Shown here piece by piece: positions 42,760 through 51,195 of a stretch of 64,000 bases of DNA (the first letter of the stretch is position 1; the number at the start of each line of letters is the position of its first letter). The notes beneath the pieces are model-generated. The model saw only the letters and a program-made list of their open reading frames with translations. It ran no database searches and was not told the origin of the DNA. The DNA is taken from positions 496,001 to 560,000 of the forward strand of contig DATGLD010000048.1 in the NCBI GenBank assembly GCA_035294305.1, written 5' to 3'. This DNA comes from DASRBN01 sp035294305 (lineage in GTDB: Bacteria > Chloroflexota > Ktedonobacteria > Ktedonobacterales > Ktedonobacteraceae). The translations under genes and the position numbers were made by a program.

Positions 42760-44316
42760 ATGACAAATCTCGGAAATCGCCGCTGGTGGGCGCTGGGTGC
42801 GCTTACACTGGCTATCCTGGCGGTCGGACTGGACGGCACAATTCTCAGTGTGGCGCTGCCTACCCTTGCCGGGGCGCTGCATGCCTCGGAGTCTGACCTG
42901 CAATGGTTCACTTCCGGATACCTGCTTGTGCTCGCGGCGGCGATGCTGCCGGCTGGATTGCTTGGAGATCGCTACGGGCGTAAGAAGGTGATGCTTATTG
43001 CGCTGGCTTTGTTTGGCGCAGGCTCGGCGGCCTGTGCCTACGCGCCCTCGGCAGGGGCATTCATTGCAGCGCGTCTGATACTTGGAATGGCAGGAGCGGG
43101 CATCGTCGTGATGGCGCTATCCGCGCTGACGGTACTTTTTAATGAAGAGGAGCGACCGCGGGCAGTGGGCATCTGGGCGGCCGCCAACTTCCTGTCGCTG
43201 CCCATCGGCCCGATTCTGGGCGGCTGGCTGTTGACGAATTTCTGGTGGGGCTGGGTGTTCCTGATGAATGTACCGGTTGCCCTGCTGGGATTGATCGTCG
43301 CCCTGGTACTCGTTCCGGAATCGCGCGCGCCGGTACGCCCCAAATTGGATCCGGTCGGAATCGTCGCCTCAACTGTCGGGCTGGTTGGTGTGACATACGG
43401 TTTGATCGAGGCAGGACAGAACGGCTGGAGTGATGCCACAGCGCTGGTTCCGATGATCGCGGGCGCAGCGGTGCTGGTGGGGTTCTTTCTCTGGGAGAAC
43501 TGGCTTAGTCGTCGTCCGGGGGGCCAGCCGCTGGTGGACCTCGCGCTTTTCCGCTCGCGTTTCTTTACCTGGGGTGTGATTCTGGCGGCCACCGCGGGGC
43601 TTGCCATGATCGGTGTGCTGTTCACAATGCCGCAGTACTTCCAGGGTATTGTAGGTACGGATGCTATGGGCTCTGGTATCAGGCTCTTGCCGCTGATCGG
43701 TGGACTTGTCGTAGGCGCTCTACCGGCGGATCGTGTCGCTCGTCTCGTCGGGTCGAAGATTACGGTTGCGCTCGGCTTCGTATTACTGGGGGCTGGAATG
43801 CTCCTGGGTGCTACGACCGGTGTAGTGTCCGGCGAAGCCTTTATCGCGATATGGATGGCGCTGGTCGGAGCTGGAATGGGGCTGACAATGGCTACGGCGG
43901 CCTCTGCTGCGCTTTCTGAACTCTCACAGGAGCGCAGCGGGGTAGGGTCAGCGGTGCTGCAGGCCCTGCAGAAAGTCGGAGCGCCATTTGGGGCAGCGAT
44001 CCTGGGGAGCGTCCTCAGTTCCGCTTACCAGGCTCAGTTGAATCTCACGGGGCTTCCAGCAGCGGTCGCGAGTGTGGTCAAGACGAGCCTGTTCGGTGGG
44101 TTGGCGGTGGCTCAGCGACTTGGCTCGGCGGGGTTGCTGGCATCGGTACGCACAGCTTTCGTTCATGGGATGGATGTTTCACTGGTAGTGGCCGCCGGAG
44201 TCGCTGCGCTTGGTCTTGTGCTTACGCTGATTTTCCTGCCTAACCGGGCCGCAGCTAAAGCTGGCCGCGTCGAGGCAATGGAGGTTCAGGTAGAGCGAGA
44301 GACGGTTTCCAGCTAA
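42760..44316 (+). CDS. DHA2-family MFS multidrug efflux transporter
   Basis: A 518-residue transporter with 14 predicted helices. WWALGALTLAILAVGLDGTILSVALPTL is helix 1 with the conserved D in motif D1; GLLGDRYGRKKVMLI near residues 68-82 is motif A; RLILGMAGAGIVVMALSAL near 107 and AIGIWAAANFLSLPIGPILGGWL-like sequence near 140-160 is motif C of antiporters. It exports drugs or quaternary compounds using the proton gradient in the cytoplasmic membrane. AAAGGAG lies 9 nt before the ATG. Controlled by the adjacent TetR protein; followed by a stem-loop terminator. Confidence 0.9.
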   Translation: MTNLGNRRWWALGALTLAILAVGLDGTILSVALPTLAGALHASESDLQWFTSGYLLVLAAAMLPAGLLGDRYGRKKVMLIALALFGAGSAACAYAPSAGAFIAARLILGMAGAGIVVMALSALTVLFNEEERPRAVGIWAAANFLSLPIGPILGGWLLTNFWWGWVFLMNVPVALLGLIVALVLVPESRAPVRPKLDPVGIVASTVGLVGVTYGLIEAGQNGWSDATALVPMIAGAAVLVGFFLWENWLSRRPGGQPLVDLALFRSRFFTWGVILAATAGLAMIGVLFTMPQYFQGIVGTDAMGSGIRLLPLIGGLVVGALPADRVARLVGSKITVALGFVLLGAGMLLGATTGVVSGEAFIAIWMALVGAGMGLTMATAASAALSELSQERSGVGSAVLQALQKVGAPFGAAILGSVLSSAYQAQLNLTGLPAAVASVVKTSLFGGLAVAQRLGSAGLLASVRTAFVHGMDVSLVVAAGVAALGLVLTLIFLPNRAAAKAGRVEAMEVQVERETVSS

Positions 44317-44349
44317 CCGGAAGAGATCGCGCCTACAAGAATTGTCCCC

Positions 44350-44383
44350 TACCGGTCGCCCGTCAAGTGATGGGCGACCGGTA
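44350..44383 (+). terminator. 12-bp stem-loop after the efflux gene
   Basis: TACCGGTCGCCC (44350-44361) pairs perfectly with 44372-44383 around a 10-nt loop, 34 bp beyond the stop. The tract after it is only mildly T-rich. It separates the tetR/efflux unit from the arsenic genes. Confidence 0.6.
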
Positions 44384-44387
44384 CCAC

Positions 44388-44450
44388 TTGTTGCCCTCTA
44401 AAAACTATGCTATATTTCTATCAAATGAGATTGATGCAATCTTGATTTGA
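44388..44450 (+). promoter_or_regulatory. ars promoter with ArsR-type operator
   Basis: TTGTTG (44388-44393) and TATATT (44411-44416) are spaced 17 nt. A near-perfect inverted repeat spans 44421-44450 (TCAAATGAGATTG, then CAATCTTGATTTGA), overlapping the start of transcription and ending 9 bp before the first codon. Its position and form suit an ArsR repressor site. Confidence 0.6.
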
Positions 44451-44457
44451 GGAAGTT

Positions 44458-45246
44458 ATGGACATTGCGCTTTCAGCTATCCAATCACCTGAAGTCCTCA
44501 AACTCCTGGCACATGATGTGCGCTGGAAAATCCTCAACTTGCTCGCGCGCAGCGATTACTGTGTACAGGAGTTAGTACGCCTCCTGGAACAGCCGCAAAA
44601 CCTGGTTTCCTATCACCTGCGGCGCATGCACGATCTTGGGATTGTCAACGAGCGGCGCAGCACGGCAGATGGGCGCGATATTTATTACAGCCTGGACCTG
44701 GAAAAGCTTCAGACCCTCTACTTCAGCGGCGCAAGGGCTTTGCATCCAGCTCTGGGCAACACGCGAGTTTCAGCAGAGGAGCGAGTCACTATACCGGCTC
44801 ATACATCATTACGCATTCTCTTCCTCTGTACGGGCAACAGTGCCCGCTCGCAAATGGCGGAGGGATTACTGCGCCACTTGAGCCAGGAACAGATTGAAGT
44901 TTTTAGCGCGGGTAGCAATCCGCGCCGCCTTCATCCCTATGCAGTGCGCGTTATGGCAGCTATGGGTATCGATATTAGCCTGCAGAGGGCAAAACATTTT
45001 GACGAATTTCGCGGCCAATCTTTCGATTATGTGATCACAGTTTGTGATCGTATCAAGGAAAAGTGCCCAACCTTTCCCGGAAACCCTGAACCTGCACATA
45101 TTCACTGGAGCCTTCCCGACCCGTCCTTGATGGAGGGATCAGAGGAGGAGAAATACGCCGTTTTTGAGCAAATCGCGCAACAACTGCGAACTCGCATTCG
45201 CTACCTGCTGGTACAACTGCAACATGAGCTTCTCACCGCACGTTGA
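44458..45246 (+). CDS. ArsR repressor fused to ArsC arsenate reductase
   Basis: A 262-residue fusion. Residues about 5-90 form an ArsR-like winged helix (VLKLLAHDVRWKILNLLARS then VQELVRLLEQPQNLVSYHLRRMHDLGIV). Residues about 117-255 are a low-molecular-weight-phosphatase-type arsenate reductase: P-loop CTGNSAR at 124-130, and resolving cysteines Cys196 and Cys203 in VCDRIKEKCP. The reductase turns arsenate into arsenite with thioredoxin. The fused protein could sense and convert the same metalloid. GAGGAAG lies just before the ATG. First gene of an ars/chr unit. The metal-binding cysteines of the ArsR part are not evident apart from Cys35. Confidence 0.85.
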   Translation: MDIALSAIQSPEVLKLLAHDVRWKILNLLARSDYCVQELVRLLEQPQNLVSYHLRRMHDLGIVNERRSTADGRDIYYSLDLEKLQTLYFSGARALHPALGNTRVSAEERVTIPAHTSLRILFLCTGNSARSQMAEGLLRHLSQEQIEVFSAGSNPRRLHPYAVRVMAAMGIDISLQRAKHFDEFRGQSFDYVITVCDRIKEKCPTFPGNPEPAHIHWSLPDPSLMEGSEEEKYAVFEQIAQQLRTRIRYLLVQLQHELLTAR

Positions 45247-45279
45247 GATCGCTCGAACAGTAAGAAAGGACACAGGATT

Positions 45280-45714
45280 ATGAAACAGCGCGTTCTTTTC
45301 ATCTGCACCCACAATTCCGCGCGTTCGCAGATGGCGGAGGGGTTGCTGCGTCACCTGGGAGACACGCGATTCGAGGTTTTCAGCGCCGGGACGGAGGCTA
45401 CATTTGTGCGTCCACTGGCTATCCGTGCGATGGCCGAAATCGGCATCGATATCTCAGGGCAGCAATCGAAGACGCTGGATCGCTACCTGGGCGAATCTTT
45501 CGATGCCGTGATTACGGTATGTGATGCCGCGAACGAGGTTTGCCCAATCTTCCGGGGCGCAAAGCGGCGCCTGCACTGGTCGTTTGAAGACCCATCAAGG
45601 GCTACGGGCAGCGAGGATGAGCAGCTCGCGGTGTACAGGCGCGTGCGCGATGAGATTCGCGCCAGGATTGAGCAAGAATTGTTGCCATCTGACTCGAATA
45701 GCAGGGAAAAGTAG
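45280..45714 (+). CDS. arsC: Thioredoxin-coupled arsenate reductase
   Basis: A 144-residue stand-alone ArsC. The P-loop CTHNSAR spans residues 9-15, and the redox relay Cys81 and Cys88 is in VCDAANEVCP. VFSAGTE and HWSFEDPSRATGSEDEQL complete the family pattern. Related to but distinct from the ArsC half of the upstream fusion, so the operon has two reductases. AAGGA precedes the ATG. 33 bp after the fusion and 8 bp before chrA. Confidence 0.92.
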   Translation: MKQRVLFICTHNSARSQMAEGLLRHLGDTRFEVFSAGTEATFVRPLAIRAMAEIGIDISGQQSKTLDRYLGESFDAVITVCDAANEVCPIFRGAKRRLHWSFEDPSRATGSEDEQLAVYRRVRDEIRARIEQELLPSDSNSREK

Positions 45715-45722
45715 GGCAGACT

Positions 45723-46973
45723 ATGAGCGATACTGATAGTCCACCTCAGGCACCTTCAGCAAAAGAGCAACGAGAAAATCACCTGGCAGAAGTAGCCTTG
45801 CTTTTCTTGCGCCTGGGCTTTACAGCATTTGGTGGCCCGGCGGCGCACATCGCGATGATGCGCGAGGAGGTGGTGCGGCGGCGCAAGTGGATCAGCGGCG
45901 AACGCTTCATCGACCTGATGAGCGTTACTACTCTTATACCAGGGCCAAACTCAACCGAACTGGCAATCTACCTGGGGTTTGTGCGCGCAGGTTGGCCCGG
46001 ATTGATCATTGCCGGTACCTGTTTCATTGGGCCGGCCATGCTGATTGTGATGGCATTGGCATGGGCCTATGTAGCCTATGGCTCGCTGCCCCAGGTAGGA
46101 TGGTTGTTCTATGGGATAAAGCCGGTTGTGATTGCTATCATTGCCGCAGTGCTGGTAGGATTGGGTCGCACCACCCTGAGGAGTGTCTGGCCTGTGGTAC
46201 TGGCCGTGCTGGTGCTAGGGTTGTACCTGTTCGGTATCAACACTATCGCTTTGCTCTTTGGAGGGGCGCTGCTCTTTGGCATTATTCGTTGGAGCGAGCG
46301 TATGTACAAGCAGAGACGCAAGCAGGGTGAGGAGATTGGTAGCTTTTTCTTGCCTTTATCGCTTGCCGGCATCAAAGAGCTATGGCAACATATTTCCATC
46401 GCGAAGGTAGGTGCTGGGATAGCAGCGGTAGCAGCGGCAACCGTTCCATACAGTTTGCCACTGCTATTTCTGACATTTCTCAAAATCGGCGGAACGCTTT
46501 ACGGCAGTGGTTATGTGATACTAGCCTTTCTGCGCCCCGATTTTGTGGTGAACTTTCACTGGCTGACCGACCGCCAACTGCTCGATGCCGTCTCTATAGG
46601 CCAGTTTACGCCCGGGCCGGTCTTCACGACAGCAACTTTCATCGGCTTCGTAGTTGGGGGATGGCAAGGGGCGCTGGTTGCTACGCTGGGCATTTTCCTG
46701 CCCTCTTTCGTATTTATCGCCATTATTCACCCGCTGGCGACGACGCTACGCCGTTCTTCCTGGACGAGTACGCTACTAGATGGTCTCAATATCGCGGCAG
46801 TCGCTTTGATGGCAGGCGTGTTATTTCAGTTGGGACGAAGCGCACTGATCGATGTTGTTACCTGGGTCGTCGCGCTGATCGCGTTTGCTGTGCTGCTGCG
46901 TTTCAAGATCAATTCGGCCTGGTTGATCCTGGCGGGAGCGGCTATCGGGCTGGTGAGATTCTGGGTGTTCTAG
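45723..46973 (+). CDS. chrA: ChrA-type chromate transporter
   Basis: A 416-residue CHR-family membrane protein with two homologous halves of about six helices. The first half has LRLGFTAFGGPAAHIAMMREEVV and MSVTTLIPGPNSTELAIYLG (residues about 30-92); the second has FLKIGGTLYGSGYVILAFLRPDF and AVSIGQFTPGPVFTTATFIGF (about 245-305). The FGGP and PGP motifs are typical. It exports chromate in the cytoplasmic membrane. Together with the ArsC genes it gives a combined arsenate/chromate unit. Its stop codon is the first base triplet of the terminator stem. Confidence 0.9.
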   Translation: MSDTDSPPQAPSAKEQRENHLAEVALLFLRLGFTAFGGPAAHIAMMREEVVRRRKWISGERFIDLMSVTTLIPGPNSTELAIYLGFVRAGWPGLIIAGTCFIGPAMLIVMALAWAYVAYGSLPQVGWLFYGIKPVVIAIIAAVLVGLGRTTLRSVWPVVLAVLVLGLYLFGINTIALLFGGALLFGIIRWSERMYKQRRKQGEEIGSFFLPLSLAGIKELWQHISIAKVGAGIAAVAAATVPYSLPLLFLTFLKIGGTLYGSGYVILAFLRPDFVVNFHWLTDRQLLDAVSIGQFTPGPVFTTATFIGFVVGGWQGALVATLGIFLPSFVFIAIIHPLATTLRRSSWTSTLLDGLNIAAVALMAGVLFQLGRSALIDVVTWVVALIAFAVLLRFKINSAWLILAGAAIGLVRFWVF

Positions 46974-47033
46974 AACTATCGTGGGCAAATAATTTCATCA
47001 TTCACCGGGGAATTTGCCCCACTTCAAGTTCTA
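46971..47033 (+). terminator. Two-tier stem-loop starting at the chrA stop codon
   Basis: Outer arms TAGAACT (46971-46977) and AGTTCTA (47027-47033) and an inner pair GTGGGCAAAT (46981-46990) with about 47011-47022 (one bulge) form a long stem-loop. The TAG of chrA is the beginning of the outer arm. Confidence 0.55.
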
Positions 47034-47137
47034 TACTTAGCAGAAGGTAGATTGTTTTTGGTTCGCCAACATTCATCAGGGGATCCTTTCTTTGGTTGTG
47101 AAAATTCATCATTGGTTTGCGCAACAGGGAAGTGCGA

Positions 47138-47926
47138 TTACTTCACACTGAGCAACGTCACATCGAAGATGAGAATAGCATTTGGTGGGATGGTTGGAGG
47201 CGAACCTTGCGCGCCATATGCGAGGGCTGCCGGGATGAGCAGTCGCCTCGTGCCACCCACTTTCATACCGATCAGGCCCTGGTCCCATCCAGGAATGACG
47301 TTGCCTTCACCAATCTGTGTCGTGAAAGGCTGGCCCTTGTTGTCATAGGAGCTGTCAAACTTTTTGCAGGTGCTGGCAATCCAGCCGGTATATTCGACAC
47401 TGATAGTGTTGCCCTTTTTAACAGTAGCGCCGGTTCCTTTAATGATATCGATATATTCAAGCCCGCCACTTAACTTGACAGGGGTGCCGACAACGTGAGG
47501 GGCCGTAGACGGGCCAGCGGTCGGAGTCGCAGTGCTGGAATAGATGGAAGTGGGCGTTGTACCGGGAGGTGAGACAAAGCAGCTTTGGGCCTGGGTGATA
47601 GCCGTGGCATCCGCTATAGCTACAGATGTTGCTGTGGCCCTGGCGGACACTGCTGTAGCTGTAGCTTTTGTCCTGGCAGTGGTAGTCGCGGTAGCGGCGG
47701 CGCTTGCGGCCTGTTGTTGAGACTGGACACGGTTATATTGCCAGATGCCTAAGCTTCCCAGAATAATTATTACTACTGCTACAATAGCGCTTGTCCATAT
47801 TTGCTGGCGGCGGCGGCGGCGCTGCAGGCGCATTAAGCGCTCTTGCTGGCGTTGTCCTGGCCGGCGCTGCTTCTGAGAACTATTTTCATTCTTCTTATCA
47901 TTACGCCCGTTTACAGTTTGTGTCAT
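47138..47926 (-). CDS. Membrane-anchored FKBP-type peptidyl-prolyl isomerase
   Basis: A 262-residue protein with a charged cytoplasmic N-terminus rich in Arg/Gln (about residues 1-42), one helix IWTSAIVAVVIIILGSLGIW near 44-63, an Ala/Thr-rich linker (about 65-140) and a C-terminal FKBP domain (about 150-262). YTGWI, FDSSYDNKGQPFTTQIGEGNVIPGWDQGLIGMKVGG and LAYG give the family core. It likely helps fold extracytoplasmic proteins. No signal cleavage site is seen. The gene is convergent with chrA. Confidence 0.88.
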   Translation of the reverse strand: MTQTVNGRNDKKNENSSQKQRRPGQRQQERLMRLQRRRRRQQIWTSAIVAVVIIILGSLGIWQYNRVQSQQQAASAAATATTTARTKATATAVSARATATSVAIADATAITQAQSCFVSPPGTTPTSIYSSTATPTAGPSTAPHVVGTPVKLSGGLEYIDIIKGTGATVKKGNTISVEYTGWIASTCKKFDSSYDNKGQPFTTQIGEGNVIPGWDQGLIGMKVGGTRRLLIPAALAYGAQGSPPTIPPNAILIFDVTLLSVK

Positions 47927-48148
47927 ACGAAAGATCTCTCCTTACAGGTGGGTTTATAAAATTGCAAGGAGAGAGTACCATTACTTAGGCTTTCTGGCAA
48001 GAGGGCAGTTTCAGGAGCAGGGCGATTCAAAAGTCGAGAGGAGATGCCAGGACCCTTGATGAACTTTGACAACCGAAGCGGGGAAACTTGTCGTCCTGGA
48101 GGCACAGCGGCTGGTGCCTCCAGGCCCTCAAGCCCTGTTTCAGCAGTC

Positions 48149-49222
48149 CTAACCTGTGTACGCGCACACTCCTACGCGCGGGGAGTTGACGATGGGCAGC
48201 ATTTCGCTGAAGGAAAACTCTTCACGATTCTTCTTTGCGCACTTCGCGCTGCAATAGGCGTGTTCTTCAATATCGAAGTAGTAGCCGGGAGCTACTTTTT
48301 TCGCGGGCTTGCCACAGACGACACAGCGCATTTCCGGCGCCTCATTTCTAGCGAGGATTTCGATGTTATCGCTCTCTTCATCTTCGATGAAACCCTCTCG
48401 TTCAGAGACTACACGTAATGCGAGATGCGTAGTAGAACCGAAGTCATATTCGTAGGAAAATTTTTGCCCAACCTTGAGCGCCTGTTGCAACTCAACATCC
48501 ATATCGGACTCGCGTTCCATTCTATCGAGCATACCACCGAAGAGTGGGTTTGTGGTCAGTTGCAGGCTTGTTCTGATAATTGGCACCATGCTATCAATCT
48601 GCGCCTGTTGTTCGGAAGAGAGCGCACTGTCTGTTTCTTGCTGAATTTGTTTCGCTAATAGTTCTCTTAACTTTGCGTCGAACTCCGCCGGCGGAAGCTC
48701 TAGAGGATTGGCCTGAAATTCTTGTGTCAGCATTTCCAAAATCATACCGGCTAGCTCGGTAGGGGATTTATTTTCCAACTCTTGCTGTAACGCTGGATCA
48801 ATGAGATCCTCATCATCCACTTCCTCGTACTCCTCTTCGTCTTCGTCCTCATCCCCATCCGCAAAAGGCATGTCCCACATCATATCCTCAGAGTCGGATG
48901 AGTAGGAAATATTCCCTACTCGGAATGCGCTGAGATGACCACAACATTCGAGCCAGGTATCTCTGAGAAACTGATCCAGGTCATAAAACGTATCGTCGGC
49001 AGGCAGTTCGAGATGCATCCAGTAGTGGGGATTGTAGTAGCCTTCGACTACGATATGAAACAGCTTCGTTTTTTGCGCATCCTTATTGGCAGTACTTTCC
49101 GTTTCTTCGCTGGCTATAGCCGCTTTTCGCTGCTTGCAATACCTGAGATGCTGGCTCATTTTCGATTTGTCGACTTCGCTTTGACAGAATTTGCAGGCGC
49201 CCTTTGAAATTACCTTTACCAT
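48149..49222 (-). CDS. pRiA4b ORF-3-like protein with zinc fingers and acidic insertion
   Basis: A 357-residue protein. The N-terminus has a CKFCQSEVDKSKMSQHLRYC zinc-finger-like motif (residues about 10-29). FHIVVEGYYNPHYWMHLELPADDTFYDLDQFLRDTWLECCGHLSAF near 55-100 and FSYEYDFGSTTHLALRVV near 258-275 are the two conserved pieces of the pRiA4b ORF-3 family. Between them is an acidic stretch near 120-140 and a helical insert of about 110 residues. The C-terminus has CVVCGKP and YCSAKC, a second zinc site. The family is often found on mobile elements; its function is unknown. Confidence 0.7.
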   Translation of the reverse strand: MVKVISKGACKFCQSEVDKSKMSQHLRYCKQRKAAIASEETESTANKDAQKTKLFHIVVEGYYNPHYWMHLELPADDTFYDLDQFLRDTWLECCGHLSAFRVGNISYSSDSEDMMWDMPFADGDEDEDEEEYEEVDDEDLIDPALQQELENKSPTELAGMILEMLTQEFQANPLELPPAEFDAKLRELLAKQIQQETDSALSSEQQAQIDSMVPIIRTSLQLTTNPLFGGMLDRMERESDMDVELQQALKVGQKFSYEYDFGSTTHLALRVVSEREGFIEDEESDNIEILARNEAPEMRCVVCGKPAKKVAPGYYFDIEEHAYCSAKCAKKNREEFSFSEMLPIVNSPRVGVCAYTG

Positions 49223-49399
49223 GTTTTTCCTCCTCTATAGAATTTCTCCCCTGCATTGTATAACAAAAGTTTGACTATGAAAATATAACCGTGGTATTCT
49301 TCCCAACGTCCGATTCCCAGGAGGCGGTGGAACCAGGGACATCTTTGAAGTACAATACATCTATGGAAGACAATGTTATTCAGGAGGAAGCTAGAACAC

Positions 49400-50413
49400 A
49401 TGGCAACGCATCCACTCAGATTGGGCTATAAAGCGTCGGCGGAACAGTTTGGGCCGCGCGAACTCTTGGAATTTACGACAGAGGCCGAAAATTACGGGTT
49501 TGATAGTGTCTGGATCAGCGATCATTTCCAGCCGTGGCGCTATACCAAGGGGCACGCACCTTTCGCGCTCTCGTGGCTGGGATCGGCGGCGGAACGCACA
49601 AAGCGCATCGTTCTGGGGACAAGCGTTTTGACGCCTACGTTTCGCTACCAACCGGCTGTTATTGCTCAGGCGTTTGGAACGCTGGGAGTAATGTACCCGG
49701 GCCGTATTATTCTTGGCGTCGGATCCGGAGAATCGCTCAACGAGGTCGCGGTAACCGCCAGCGAATGGCCGTCGACCAAGGAGCGCCTGGCGCGGCTGCG
49801 CGAGGCAGTTGATCTGATCCGCCAGTTGTGGTCAGATGACCTGGTGACATTTGACGGCCAGTATTATCACACGCTGAAGGCGAAGATTTACGATAAGCCT
49901 GCTCAGGCAGTACCCATTTATATCAGCGCCGGCGGGCCTGTGGCGGCGAAATTCGCGGGACGCGAAGGAGATGGCTTCATCTGTACGTCCGGCAAGGGCG
50001 ACGAATTGTATCGCGATCAACTGCTGCCGGCCCTGGAAGAGGGAGCGAAGGCCGTGGGACGCGATCCATCCACAATTGAGCGCGCCATTGAGGTAAAGGT
50101 CTCGTTCGACACCGACAAAGAACGGGCGATGGCTGATACGCGCATCTGGGCGGCGCTGGCCCTACCCGCCGATGAGAAGGTGAATATTCACGATCCACGC
50201 GAGATGGAGAAAAAGGCGGAGACCGTCGCGGACCAGGCGCACCGCCGCTGGCTGGTGTCCTCGGATCCAGAGGAGCACGTGGAGCAGGTCGGCCATTATA
50301 TCGAACTGGGTTTCACGCACCTGGTCTTCCACGCGCCAGGCGATGACCAGTCACGGTTCCTGAAGTTATATTCACAGGAGATTCTGCCGAGACTGCGCAA
50401 ACGCTGGGGTTAG
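49400..50413 (+). CDS. fgd: F420-dependent glucose-6-phosphate dehydrogenase-like enzyme
   Basis: A 337-residue LLM enzyme from the ATG at 49400; an ATG nine codons earlier lies before the AGGAGG site. LRLGYKASAEQFGPRELLE opens, and ISDHFQPW puts Asp41, His42 and Trp46 in the places of mycobacterial Fgd1 residues 39, 40 and 44; GVGSGESLNE puts Glu111 at the place of Glu109. GGPVAAKFAGREGDGFICTSGKGDELY and LGFTHLVFHAPGDDQSRFL also follow Fgd1. It reduces F420 with glucose-6-phosphate to give 6-phosphogluconolactone, feeding F420H2 enzymes. Followed 32 bp later by the PIG-L gene. Confidence 0.85.
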   Translation: MATHPLRLGYKASAEQFGPRELLEFTTEAENYGFDSVWISDHFQPWRYTKGHAPFALSWLGSAAERTKRIVLGTSVLTPTFRYQPAVIAQAFGTLGVMYPGRIILGVGSGESLNEVAVTASEWPSTKERLARLREAVDLIRQLWSDDLVTFDGQYYHTLKAKIYDKPAQAVPIYISAGGPVAAKFAGREGDGFICTSGKGDELYRDQLLPALEEGAKAVGRDPSTIERAIEVKVSFDTDKERAMADTRIWAALALPADEKVNIHDPREMEKKAETVADQAHRRWLVSSDPEEHVEQVGHYIELGFTHLVFHAPGDDQSRFLKLYSQEILPRLRKRWG

Positions 50414-50445
50414 TACAAAATAGCAAATAAGGAGTACATTTCAGG

Positions 50446-51159
50446 ATGAGTCAACAAGAGCAAGAGCAGGTTACGCGGGCAATGGCGGTGTTTGCTCACC
50501 CCGATGATGCCGAGTTTGGATGTGGGGGTACAATCGCGAAATGGGTAAGCGAGGGCATTGAGTTTACCTATGTGGTGGCGACCGATGGCAGCAAGGGGTC
50601 TTCGGACCCAGAAATGAGCCCTGACCGGTTGATTGCGATGCGACGCGAGGAACAGCGCCGCGCTGCCGATGTGCTAGGCATCAAAGATATTATCTTTCTG
50701 GGTAATCCAGATGGCTATCTACAACATACGCTTGAACTGCGCAAGGCAATCGCCCGAGCTATCCGGCAGTACAGGCCCCAGCGCTTGATAACTATGACCC
50801 CCTACCGTTCTTTCTCGATCAACTCATCTATCAATCACCCCGATCACCTGGCGGTTGGAGATGCCGCACTCGCCGCTGTTTATCCTACCGCGCGTGATCG
50901 GTTGACTTTCCCAGAATTGATGGCCGAAGGGCTGGAGCCGTGGGCGGTTCGCGAGGTATACGTGACAGGCACCGATGCCCCCGATACATGGATCGATATT
51001 GCGCCGACGCTGGAGAAGAAGATAGAAGCATTGTTGCAACATAGCAGCCAGATACGCTCGCCGGAGTCGCTCGAACGGGTACGCAACCGCGCCAGGGAGA
51101 CGGCCCAGGGGCATGATATGGAGTACGCCGAGTGTTTTAAGAAGTTTGTTTTGGGTTAA
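50446..51159 (+). CDS. PIG-L/LmbE-family deacetylase
   Basis: A 237-residue zinc deacetylase-like protein. AVFAHPDDAEFGCGGT holds His18-Pro-Asp20-Asp21, and SSINHPDHLAVGDAAL near residue 127 has the third ligand. Members remove acetyl from N-acetylglucosaminyl substrates such as bacillithiol or mycothiol precursors. It follows fgd on the same strand and might act on a thiol or sugar pathway; this is inference. Its TAA is the first base triplet of a perfect palindrome. Confidence 0.85.
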   Translation: MSQQEQEQVTRAMAVFAHPDDAEFGCGGTIAKWVSEGIEFTYVVATDGSKGSSDPEMSPDRLIAMRREEQRRAADVLGIKDIIFLGNPDGYLQHTLELRKAIARAIRQYRPQRLITMTPYRSFSINSSINHPDHLAVGDAALAAVYPTARDRLTFPELMAEGLEPWAVREVYVTGTDAPDTWIDIAPTLEKKIEALLQHSSQIRSPESLERVRNRARETAQGHDMEYAECFKKFVLG

Positions 51160-51195
51160 GCAAGCGGCGCTCTGGGCCAGAGCGCCGCTTGCTTA
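51157..51195. terminator. 39-nt palindrome bounded by two stop codons
   Basis: Two perfect 19-nt arms meet at one central base. The left end (51157-51159) is the TAA of the plus-strand PIG-L gene and the right end (51193-51195) is the TAA of the minus-strand reductase. It can terminate both convergent transcripts while serving as each gene's stop. Confidence 0.8.

Noticed and set aside
43038..43625. A 195-codon minus-strand open frame inside the DHA2 transporter
   Set aside because: Ser/Pro/Arg-rich translation without domain or ribosome site, opposite to a well-supported transporter.
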